NCBI GenBank assembly: GCA_043101835.1
Contig: JBICHM010000254.1
Location: 1 to 11,610 of the forward strand
Length of the DNA stretch: 11,610 bases
Direction of reading: 5' to 3'
From: JBICHM01 sp043101835
Lineage (GTDB): Bacteria; Planctomycetota; Phycisphaerae; Phycisphaerales; UBA1924
Made by a program: the position numbers and the translations under genes. The notes under the pieces are model-generated. The model saw only the letters and a list, made by a program, of their open reading frames with translations, was not told the DNA's origin and made no database searches. Of the stretch, positions 6,049 to 11,610 are shown one piece after another (the stretch's first letter is position 1; every line of letters starts with the position of its first letter).

Positions 6049-7470
6049 CTAGATGCCCCCCGACTTGGTGGCAAACGGCGCGTCGGTTTTCCCCTGCTCC
6101 GGCGTTGTCCGCAGCAGCCTTCCGACCGTTTCGAATCCCCGTTCCAGACGCTCAGAGTCGTTCTCCGCGCCGAGGCACACCCGAACCGCCCGCGGCGCCG
6201 TGGCGCCGGCGACGACATAGGGCTCAGGGGTCTCGACGAGCACGTCGGCGTCGGCCGCGGCCTGGGCGAACTGGTCAGCGCGCCAGGGCTCGGGGAGGGG
6301 CAGCCAGGCGCTGTGGAGGCCGCGCCGGAAGGGCGCTTCGTCATCGCCGAGGGCGCGGTGGGCGAGGTCGCGTCGGGCGTCGAGTTCGCGCCGGCGGGCG
6401 GCGACGATGCGCTGCGCCCAGCCGCGTTCGAGGAGCACGGTCATTGCCTCGCGCATTGGGGCGGGGACCATCCAGATGGTCGCGCGCACCTGCTCGCTGA
6501 TGGGGCGGACGAGGGCCGCGGGGGCGTGGACGAAGGCGATGCGCATGCCGGGGGCAAGGGCGATCTCGGTGCCGCCGAGGTACACGCCGAGGTCCGGCGC
6601 GAGCGTTGTCAGTGGCGCCGGCGGATTGGGGAGCAGCGCCGTCGTCTCGTCGTCTTCGAGCACGAGCACTGATTGGCGGCGGGCGATCTCGGCGATCTTG
6701 CGCCGGCGCACCGGCGACATCACGGCGCCGGTGGGTGTGTGGCCGGTCGGCACGCAGACGAGGGCGCGCGGGCGCGACTCGCGGCAGGCGCGCTCGAAGG
6801 CGTCGGGCACGAGGCCCGAGCCGTCGATCGCGACCGGACGCAGGTTGAGGCGCAGCGCGGTCGCCAGTGCGCGCAGGCCGGGGTAGCACATTGCCTCGCA
6901 GCAGAGGGTGTCGCCGGGACGCATGGTCGCGGCGAGCACGCACTGGTAGGCGTGCTGCACGCCGGCGCAGAGGATGATGCGCTCGGGCTGGGCGTCAACG
7001 CCGAGGGTTCGGAGCCAGGCGCTGCCGGCGCGGTGGGCGCGGGTGTCGCCGGCGACGGGGGCGGCGCGCATGTGGGCGCAGATCGCGGGGTCCGCGGCGA
7101 CGGTCTCGAGCACCTCACGCAACATCTCGCGCTCCAGCGCGCCGACCGGGACGCTGACGGCGTGCGCGAGGTCGATTCGCCTGGTGGCGACGCCGTCGGG
7201 CGCGTCGAGCCGGACGCGTTCATCGGCGAGGCGCCGGATGAAGGTGCCGCGCCCGACTTCACCGGTGACGACCCCCCACTCGGCGAGTGTGCGGTAGGCG
7301 CGGGTGACGGCGCCGAGGCTGAGGCCGAGCGTGACCGCGAGCTCGCGATGCGTCGGCAGGCGCTGGCCCGGGGCGAGGCGTCCGTCGCGCGCGGCCTCCG
7401 CGATGGCGCCTGCGATGGCGCGGTAGCGCGGCCCGGGGAGCGCCTCGATGTCGTCAATCCACGATGTCAC
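6049..7470 (-). CDS. GntR/MocR-type transcription regulator with aminotransferase-like domain lacking the PLP lysine
   Basis: A 473-aa protein with an N-terminal GntR winged helix (about 10-80; PTHRELAVTLGLSLGAVTRAY, then GEVGRGTFI) joined to a fold-type I aminotransferase-like domain (about 110-460). MocR/GabR proteins use PLP bound to this domain as effector sensor. Here the Schiff-base lysine position is isoleucine: the family pattern S-K-T-L-A-P-G-L-R reads E-I-A-L-A-P-G-M-R, with I303 at 6562-6564. The PLP-contacting Tyr after EDD is Glu (E275), while Asp (D273), PTG and a C-terminal Arg (VRVCLG) remain. It should still bind DNA, but PLP cannot form the usual internal aldimine. The start is GTG 7470, about 9 nt after GAGGA. 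It is divergent from the exported beta-lactamase-like gene, its likely target, and a TGTCA-N3-TGACA repeat covers its start. Confidence 0.9.
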   Translation of the reverse strand: MTSWIDDIEALPGPRYRAIAGAIAEAARDGRLAPGQRLPTHRELAVTLGLSLGAVTRAYRTLAEWGVVTGEVGRGTFIRRLADERVRLDAPDGVATRRIDLAHAVSVPVGALEREMLREVLETVAADPAICAHMRAAPVAGDTRAHRAGSAWLRTLGVDAQPERIILCAGVQHAYQCVLAATMRPGDTLCCEAMCYPGLRALATALRLNLRPVAIDGSGLVPDAFERACRESRPRALVCVPTGHTPTGAVMSPVRRRKIAEIARRQSVLVLEDDETTALLPNPPAPLTTLAPDLGVYLGGTEIALAPGMRIAFVHAPAALVRPISEQVRATIWMVPAPMREAMTVLLERGWAQRIVAARRRELDARRDLAHRALGDDEAPFRRGLHSAWLPLPEPWRADQFAQAAADADVLVETPEPYVVAGATAPRAVRVCLGAENDSERLERGFETVGRLLRTTPEQGKTDAPFATKSGGI

Positions 7471-7477
7471 AATGACA
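7465..7477. promoter_or_regulatory. Inverted repeat TGTCA-N3-TGACA at the MocR-like gene start
   Basis: TGTCA (7465-7469) and TGACA (7473-7477) are perfect inverted half-sites with a 3-bp spacer, overlapping the GTG start codon and lying in the 128-bp divergent region shared with the exported protein gene. It could be the regulator's own operator. It is short, so chance is possible. A separate GACGGAG/CTCCGTC inverted repeat (7543-7549, 7562-7568) lies nearer the exported protein gene. Confidence 0.3.
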
Positions 7478-7598
7478 ATCCTCGCTCATGGGCCGGAATC
7501 GATGGTTGTATGCCGGACTCCTCAATCGGATGCGTCCATCAGGACGGAGGACGGGGCGAGGCTCCGTCAGCGATCACGACGATTCCGAGGAGTTCGAC

Positions 7599-9329
7599 AT
7601 GCGAATCAGACCGCTTCGCCACGCCGCGGCTTTGGCCGCCCTCGCCGGGTTCGCCGGCGCACTGCCCCCGGCCGCTGCGCACGCCCAGACGCGCGTCACA
7701 GCGCAAGGTGGGGATCCGGAGGTCGGCCGCCTGCTTGCACGCGCGGATCGGGCGCTCGAGCGGGAGGCGTGGGACGACGCGGCCCTGGCATTCGAGCGCC
7801 TGTGCGCGCTGGAGCCGGACAACGCGGACTTTGCGGCCCAGCACGCGATGGCGCTGCATCGGGCGGGGCATTACGAAGCCGCAGCTGCGGCACACCGGCG
7901 CGCGGCGCAGTTCGCGGCGATTCGTGCGCCGTCGCTCTACAACGTCGCGTGCGCCGAGGCGTTGCTTGGTCACTCGGAGGCGGCGCTCGACGCGCTGGAG
8001 GAGGCGATCGATGCGGGCTGGGACAACCGGCAGGCGATGCGCACAGACCCCGATCTGGCGGCGATTCGCGACACGATGCGGTTCGAGCGTCTGCTCGAGC
8101 GCCGGCCGGGCTCGACGCTCGACCTCCCGCCGCTGACCTGGGACACGCTGGAGGAGCGCATGGCGCTCGAGGCGGAGGCGGGGTTCTCCGGCTCGGTGCT
8201 GGTGGTGCGCGATGGGGAGATCGTCTTCGACCGGGCGTACGGCATGGCGAATCGCGCCGAGAGGATTCCGAACCGGCCGGACACAATCTACTGCGTCGGC
8301 TCGACACCGATCGATTTCACGAAGGCGGGCATCCTGCAGTTGTGGGAGGAGGGGAAGGTCAGCCTCGACGACCCGATCACGGAGTATTTCGACAATGTTC
8401 CGCCGGACAAGCAGGGCATCACGATCGAGCACCTGATGACCGGGCGGAGTGGGCTGCGGAACTTCCACGACATCCCGAGCGATCGCGACCCGGACCATTC
8501 CTACATCGATCGGGACGAGGCGATGCGCCGCATCTTCTCGTTCCCGCTGCTGTTCGAGCCGGGCGAGGGCGATGCGCACTCGCACTCGGCGTGGGGCGTG
8601 GTCGCGGCGATCATCGAGATCGTCAGCGGCCAGACGTACGAGGATTTCACGCGCGAACGCCTGCTCGGGCCGGCCGGGATGGACGACACCTTCAACTACG
8701 GGAAGCCCATTCCGGAGGAACGCATGGCGGTCGGGTATTCCGACGTGCAGGACGGTGAGATCAACGCGCCGCCCTACTGGGGGCCGACCTCGTGGCTTGT
8801 GAAGGGCAGCGGCGGGATGGTCTCGACGACGCATGACATGCACCGCTGGCACCAGGCGATCTACGGCGGGCTGCTCAGCGAACGTGCACTGCGTCGCTAC
8901 AACGTCGGCCCTGGCGGGTACAACGAGGGCGGGAGCCAGTACGGGTACGTGATCTGCTCCACCGAGGGGCGGGACACGCGCTTCTACTTCATCAGCAACG
9001 CGCTGGATCACCCGGGTCGCCTGACGCGCCTTGCGGATGACCTCGCAGAGCTCGTCTGGGCTGCGGAGCTGCCCCCCTACACGCTGGGGATCATGTTCAA
9101 CCCCGACAGCGAGGATCGGGTGACGCTCCTGGGCGTCGCGCCCGGGGGCGCGGCGGAGCGCGACGGGCTTCGCGAGGGGGACACGCTGCTGACCGCCGAC
9201 GGCGAGCCGTTCGGCGTAGACCCGCTCCGCCGCATCAACGACCTGCTTGAGACGGGCAGGCCAATCCGTTTCGAGGTAGCGCGCGATGGGGAACGGGTGG
9301 TGGTGACGGTGCGTCCGAACCCGAGATAA
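7599..9329 (+). CDS. Exported TPR + class C beta-lactamase-like (catalytic motifs lost) + PDZ protein
   Basis: A 576-aa protein with a signal peptide (basic MRIRPLRH, Ala/Leu core, likely cleavage after AHA near residue 30). About two TPR-like helical pairs and a group-end TPR motif follow (about 40-170), then a class C beta-lactamase/serine hydrolase fold (about 190-470; ILQLWEEGKVSLDDP, HLMTGRSGL, GGMVSTTHDMHRW) and a C-terminal PDZ domain (about 494-576; APGGAAERDGLREGD). In active relatives SxxK and YxN supply catalysis. Here SxxK reads S235-T-P-I238 and YxN reads H327-S-H329, and the usual late HxG/KTG motif is not seen, so it is probably a non-hydrolytic binding protein, or uses different residues. 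The start at 7599 is set by GAGGAG 6 nt upstream and the signal peptide. It is divergent from a MocR-like regulator. Domain calls are secure; function is unknown. Confidence 0.9.
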   Translation: MRIRPLRHAAALAALAGFAGALPPAAAHAQTRVTAQGGDPEVGRLLARADRALEREAWDDAALAFERLCALEPDNADFAAQHAMALHRAGHYEAAAAAHRRAAQFAAIRAPSLYNVACAEALLGHSEAALDALEEAIDAGWDNRQAMRTDPDLAAIRDTMRFERLLERRPGSTLDLPPLTWDTLEERMALEAEAGFSGSVLVVRDGEIVFDRAYGMANRAERIPNRPDTIYCVGSTPIDFTKAGILQLWEEGKVSLDDPITEYFDNVPPDKQGITIEHLMTGRSGLRNFHDIPSDRDPDHSYIDRDEAMRRIFSFPLLFEPGEGDAHSHSAWGVVAAIIEIVSGQTYEDFTRERLLGPAGMDDTFNYGKPIPEERMAVGYSDVQDGEINAPPYWGPTSWLVKGSGGMVSTTHDMHRWHQAIYGGLLSERALRRYNVGPGGYNEGGSQYGYVICSTEGRDTRFYFISNALDHPGRLTRLADDLAELVWAAELPPYTLGIMFNPDSEDRVTLLGVAPGGAAERDGLREGDTLLTADGEPFGVDPLRRINDLLETGRPIRFEVARDGERVVVTVRPNPR

Positions 9330-9372
9330 GGCGCGCGGATCGGTATCGCCGCTTCTCATGTGTGCCGAGCGT

Positions 9373-9394
9373 CGGGCGCCGCCGGGGGCGCCCG
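9373..9394. terminator. Perfect 8-bp hairpin after the exported protein gene
   Basis: CGGGCGCC (9373-9380) and GGCGCCCG (9387-9394) pair perfectly with a 6-nt loop, 43 nt past the stop of the exported protein gene and 49 nt before the aminotransferase ATG. No T run follows on the plus strand, so it is either a Rho-type 3' hairpin or an RNA-stabilising structure. Confidence 0.35.
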
Positions 9395-9430
9395 GCGCCG
9401 GCGCGCGCGGCAGAACTGGCGGAGCGCGGA

Positions 9431-9436
9431 TAGATT
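9431..9436 (+). promoter_or_regulatory. -10-like hexamer TAGATT of the aminotransferase gene
   Basis: TAGATT (TAnnnT) is followed by 7 nt and the ATG at 9444. No Shine-Dalgarno is present between them. It is one of the few AT-rich spots in a very GC-rich intergenic region. This predicts a leaderless mRNA and its own promoter, separate from the exported protein gene. Confidence 0.45.
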
Positions 9437-9443
9437 TGGCCCT

Positions 9444-10694
9444 ATGCAACTCTCCCGGCGCGTCTCCAGTCTCAAGCCTTCCTCCACCCTGGCCGTCACA
9501 AACCAGGCGAAGCAGATGCAGCGCGCGGGGGTGGATGTGCTCTCCTTCGCGGCGGGGGAGCCGGATTTCGATACGCCGGATGCGATCAAGGAAGCCGCGA
9601 TCGCGGCGCTGCGCGAGGGGATGACCAAGTACGCCCCGGTTCCGGGGGACCCTGATTCGCGCGCGGCCGTCGCCGAGAAGCTGCGCGTCGAGAACGGGAT
9701 CCCCGACATCACGCCGGAACACGTCGTGGTGACGGTGGGCGGGAAGTCTGCGCTCTACCTGCTCTTCCAGGCGTTGCTGGACCCCCCGGCGCCGGGAGAA
9801 GGGCCATGGGAGGTGCTGCTTCCGACGCCGGCGTGGGTGAGCTACCCGCCGCAGGTGGAACTGGCCGGGGGCGTGATCCGCGAGTTGCCGACCGAAGCGG
9901 CCGGCGACTTCAAGGTGACGCCCGAGCAGGTGCGCGGCGCGATGACCGAGCGGACGCGCATCGTGCTGATCAACAGCCCGAGCAACCCGTGCGGGACGAT
10001 GTACTCGCCGGAGGAGATCCACGCGATCGCGGATGCGATCGTGGACGGGATCAACACGGTCAGCCCGCACTGCATGGTCATCAGCGACGAGATCTACGAG
10101 AAGATCGTCTACGGCAAGCACCGGCACCTGTCGATCGGGTCGATCCCGTCGATCGCCGAGCGCGTGATCACGGTGAACGGGCTGAGCAAGGCGTACTCCA
10201 TGACGGGCTGGCGCCTCGGGTATCTGGCCGGGAGCGGGAAGACGGGCCTCGACATCGCGAAGGCCTGCGCGACGATGCAGAGCCAAATGACGACTTCGCC
10301 GACCACATTTGCGATGGCGGCGATCCCGCAGGCGCTGCTGCGCAGCGCCGACGAGGTGGAACGGATGCGCGTTGCGTTTGCCGAGCGCGCGAGGCTGATC
10401 TACGGCCGGCTCTCGGCGATGCCGGGGTTGGTCTGCCCCGAGCCGACGGGCGCCTTCTACGCATTTCCGGATGTCTCGGCACACTTTGGGAAGACGAGCG
10501 CCGGCGGGCGATCGATCGGCAGCGCGCTGGACTTCTGTGCGGCGCTGCTCGCGGAGCACCATGTCGCGGCGGTGCCGGGGGAGGATTTCCTCGGCTGCGG
10601 GGCGCGCTGTGTTCGGTTCAGCTTCGCGTGCCGCGAGGCGCACATCGAGCAGGGCATGGACCGGCTCGCGGCGTTCCTCGAGGGGCTTTCCTGA
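9444..10694 (+). CDS. Class I PLP-dependent aminotransferase, aspartate aminotransferase type (subgroup Ib)
   Basis: Transfers an amino group between an amino acid (probably aspartate, perhaps aromatic or prephenate) and 2-oxoglutarate in the cytosol, linking nitrogen and carbon metabolism. The 416-aa product has the subgroup Ib start (LSFAAGEPDFDTPDAIKEAA, about 33-52, then TKYAP), the PLP-contacting N181 in NSPSNPCGT, D215 and Y218 in DEIYEKI, the Schiff-base lysine K249 in SKAYSMTGWR with phosphate-binding R257, and the substrate carboxylate arginine R391 in VRFSF. All key residues are intact, in contrast to the aminotransferase-like domain of the MocR-like protein nearby. The ATG at 9444 gives the family's usual N-terminus, and a TAGATT hexamer lies 7 nt upstream. 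The exact substrate cannot be settled from motifs. Confidence 0.95.
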   Translation: MQLSRRVSSLKPSSTLAVTNQAKQMQRAGVDVLSFAAGEPDFDTPDAIKEAAIAALREGMTKYAPVPGDPDSRAAVAEKLRVENGIPDITPEHVVVTVGGKSALYLLFQALLDPPAPGEGPWEVLLPTPAWVSYPPQVELAGGVIRELPTEAAGDFKVTPEQVRGAMTERTRIVLINSPSNPCGTMYSPEEIHAIADAIVDGINTVSPHCMVISDEIYEKIVYGKHRHLSIGSIPSIAERVITVNGLSKAYSMTGWRLGYLAGSGKTGLDIAKACATMQSQMTTSPTTFAMAAIPQALLRSADEVERMRVAFAERARLIYGRLSAMPGLVCPEPTGAFYAFPDVSAHFGKTSAGGRSIGSALDFCAALLAEHHVAAVPGEDFLGCGARCVRFSFACREAHIEQGMDRLAAFLEGLS

Positions 10695-10705
10695 GCGCTC
10701 GCAGG

Positions 10706-10734
10706 TTCCCAAAACCCTTGGCGCGTGGTAGTGT
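10706..10734 (+). promoter_or_regulatory. Weak candidate promoter of nrfHA
   Basis: TAGTGT (10729-10734) preceded by TGG resembles an extended -10, with TTCCCA 17 bp upstream as a poor -35. Transcription would begin near 10741, leaving about 40 nt of leader to the nrfH ATG. The TGG-TAnnnT arrangement repeats that of the cold-shock promoter candidate. No FNR-type or NarL-type site is evident. Confidence 0.25.
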
Positions 10735-10781
10735 CCGGCGCGTGGCGTCCCGTGGGGATGCGCAGCGGCGTGGAGGGCGCG

Positions 10782-11270
10782 ATGGGCGGTCGCGTAGCGA
10801 AACGACGGGCGATGGTGTTCGGCGCGGGTGTGCTGCCCCTGGCGGTCGCCGCGTTCGTCGGCGCATTCATGGGCGTCGGCGGGTTCACGTTCGGCTACGG
10901 CGAGGGGTGGTCGTACTTCAGCACCGACCCCGCGGCGTGCGCGAACTGCCACATCATGCAGCCCTACTACGACGCGTGGCAGAAGAGCAGCCACCACACC
11001 GTGGCGACGTGCGCTGACTGCCACCTGCCCCACGGCTTTGCGCGGAAGTATGTCTCGAAGGCGGACAACGGGTTCTTCCACTCGATGGCCTTCACGCTCA
11101 ACAACTTCCACGAGCCGATTCAGATCAAGCAGCGGAACCGGAACATCGCGCAGGAGAACTGCCTGTCCTGCCATTCGTCGATGGTGAACGCGACGCTTCC
11201 GGCGACGACCGCCGGCGAGACGCTCGCGTGCATCCAGTGCCACGCGGACGTCGGCCACGGGCCGATGTGA
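10782..11270 (+). CDS. nrfH: Cytochrome c nitrite reductase small subunit NrfH (tetraheme quinol dehydrogenase)
   Basis: NrfH is a NapC/NirT-family membrane cytochrome that takes electrons from menaquinol and passes them to NrfA for reduction of nitrite to ammonium. The 162-aa product has a short basic N-terminus, one membrane helix (about 10-32) and four CxxCH heme motifs: C53-C56-H57 (CANCH), C77-C80-H81 (CADCH), C127-C130-H131 (CLSCH) and C150-C153-H154 (CIQCH). CHIM places M59 as a likely axial ligand of heme 1, as in the NrfH family. Length and motif spacing are typical. The start at 10782 is chosen over ATG 10758 and GTG 10725 because GGAGG ends 5 nt upstream and the protein then begins just before the anchor. 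nrfA begins 35 bp downstream, so the two form an operon. Confidence 0.96.
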   Translation: MGGRVAKRRAMVFGAGVLPLAVAAFVGAFMGVGGFTFGYGEGWSYFSTDPAACANCHIMQPYYDAWQKSSHHTVATCADCHLPHGFARKYVSKADNGFFHSMAFTLNNFHEPIQIKQRNRNIAQENCLSCHSSMVNATLPATTAGETLACIQCHADVGHGPM

Positions 11271-11305
11271 CCATCGGGCGATGGGCCCAAGGAAGGAGGC
11301 TCGGC

Positions 11306-11610
11306 GTGCCCGAGCAGCGGACCGACGCGCAGACCACCAACCATGCAAACGCCGGCGTGCGCCCGCGCACGCTCGCCGTCACGCTCATCGTGACGGCGAT
11401 CGCGACGTTCGGGGTGACGGCGCTCCTGGTGTCGATCTTCGGGCGCAAGCAGGAGGCGCGCGTGCCCTTCGTGCGCGTGGTCGGGGTGGACGAGGGCACG
11501 ACCGACCCTGAGCCCTGGGGCGCCAACTGGCCGCGCCAGTACGACGGGTATCTGCGCACGGTGGACGCCACGCACACGCGCTACGGCGGTTCGAGCGCGA
11601 TGCCCGAGTC
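11306..11610 (+). CDS. nrfA: Ammonia-forming cytochrome c nitrite reductase NrfA (c552), 5' part, truncated by window edge
   Basis: NrfA is the pentaheme catalytic subunit that reduces nitrite to ammonium with six electrons outside the cytoplasmic membrane. Only the first 101 codons are present, before any heme motif, including the diagnostic CWxCK, so the call rests on context and on the N-terminal family motif: W-G-x-N-W-P-R-Q-Y-D-x-Y (about residues 71-82) followed by RYGGSSAMPES, matching the conserved start of NrfA. A hydrophobic segment (about 21-46) follows a short polar N-terminus and lacks an evident signal-peptidase site, so it may be a permanent membrane anchor rather than a cleaved signal. 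The GTG at 11306 is set by AAGGAGG 6 nt upstream. It lies 35 bp after nrfH. Confidence 0.9.
   Translation, partial: MPEQRTDAQTTNHANAGVRPRTLAVTLIVTAIATFGVTALLVSIFGRKQEARVPFVRVVGVDEGTTDPEPWGANWPRQYDGYLRTVDATHTRYGGSSAMPE

Noticed and set aside
10690..10704. Possible terminator around the aminotransferase stop
   Set aside because: The inverted repeat there is only 4 bp before a mismatch and no T run follows, so it is not convincing.
3155..10720. The 10-mer AAAACCCTTG found twice (3155-3164 and 10711-10720)
   Set aside because: Somewhat unlikely by chance in GC-rich DNA, but the two contexts differ (3' of pnp on the opposite strand, and upstream of nrfH) and no shared gene or structure explains it.
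7539..11348. A 1269-codon open frame on the minus strand
   Set aside because: It lies opposite three well-supported plus-strand genes (exported protein, aminotransferase, nrfH). Its translation is Arg/Ala/His-rich low complexity with no family motif, which is typical antisense openness in GC-rich DNA.
1..11610. Mobile elements, CRISPR arrays, tRNA or rRNA genes
   Set aside because: No transposase or integrase motifs, no regularly spaced direct repeats, and no tRNA-like or rRNA-like sequence were seen on either strand.

Overview
This 11.6 kb window is GC-rich bacterial chromosome, densely packed with ordinary single-copy genes on both strands. It contains no IS element, CRISPR array, tRNA or rRNA that I can recognise. 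The mix suggests a Planctomycetes member, probably of the Phycisphaerae type: very high GC, a cytochrome nrfH-nrfA pair, a TPR/beta-lactamase-like/PDZ fusion, several genes without Shine-Dalgarno sites, and scattered GC-rich palindromes. This taxonomic guess is inference from gene style, not proof.

Layout. 1-744 (-): N-terminal 248 residues of the tRNA wobble-uridine modification enzyme MnmG, running off the left edge. 745-834: divergent intergenic region with a perfect 9-bp inverted repeat and a -10-like hexamer just before each start codon. 835-1683 (+): tryptophan 2,3-dioxygenase, converging on a membrane-anchored sensor histidine kinase (1688-2572, -) with only 4 bp between stops. 2623-2919 (-): cold-shock domain protein with a long, structured leader and a candidate promoter at 3060-3088. 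3125-3147: strong intrinsic terminator of pnp. 3204-5423 (-): polynucleotide phosphorylase. 5424-5697: rpsO-pnp spacer with a terminator-like hairpin, a 16-bp palindrome and a hairpin close to the pnp start. 5698-5967 (-): ribosomal protein S15 (rpsO). The rpsO-pnp order is the classic bacterial arrangement.

6049-7470 (-) and 7599-9329 (+) form a divergent pair. One is a GntR/MocR-type regulator whose PLP-binding lysine position is isoleucine. The other is an exported TPR + class C beta-lactamase-like + PDZ protein whose SxxK and YxN catalytic motifs are both lost. This pair, a regulator and an exported protein both built on dead enzyme folds, is the least ordinary part of the window and the best candidate for an undescribed function.

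9444-10694 (+): intact class I aminotransferase of the aspartate aminotransferase type. 10782-11270 (+): NrfH, the membrane tetraheme quinol dehydrogenase, followed after 35 bp by the start of NrfA (11306 to the right edge), the catalytic subunit of ammonia-forming nitrite reductase. This indicates capacity for respiratory nitrite ammonification.

A cross-cutting pattern: mnmG, the dioxygenase, the histidine kinase and the aminotransferase all lack a Shine-Dalgarno site and all carry a TAnnnT hexamer ending 7 or 8 nt before the ATG, the spacing expected for leaderless mRNAs. Genes with a good Shine-Dalgarno (cold-shock protein, rpsO, the exported protein, nrfH, nrfA) lack that arrangement.
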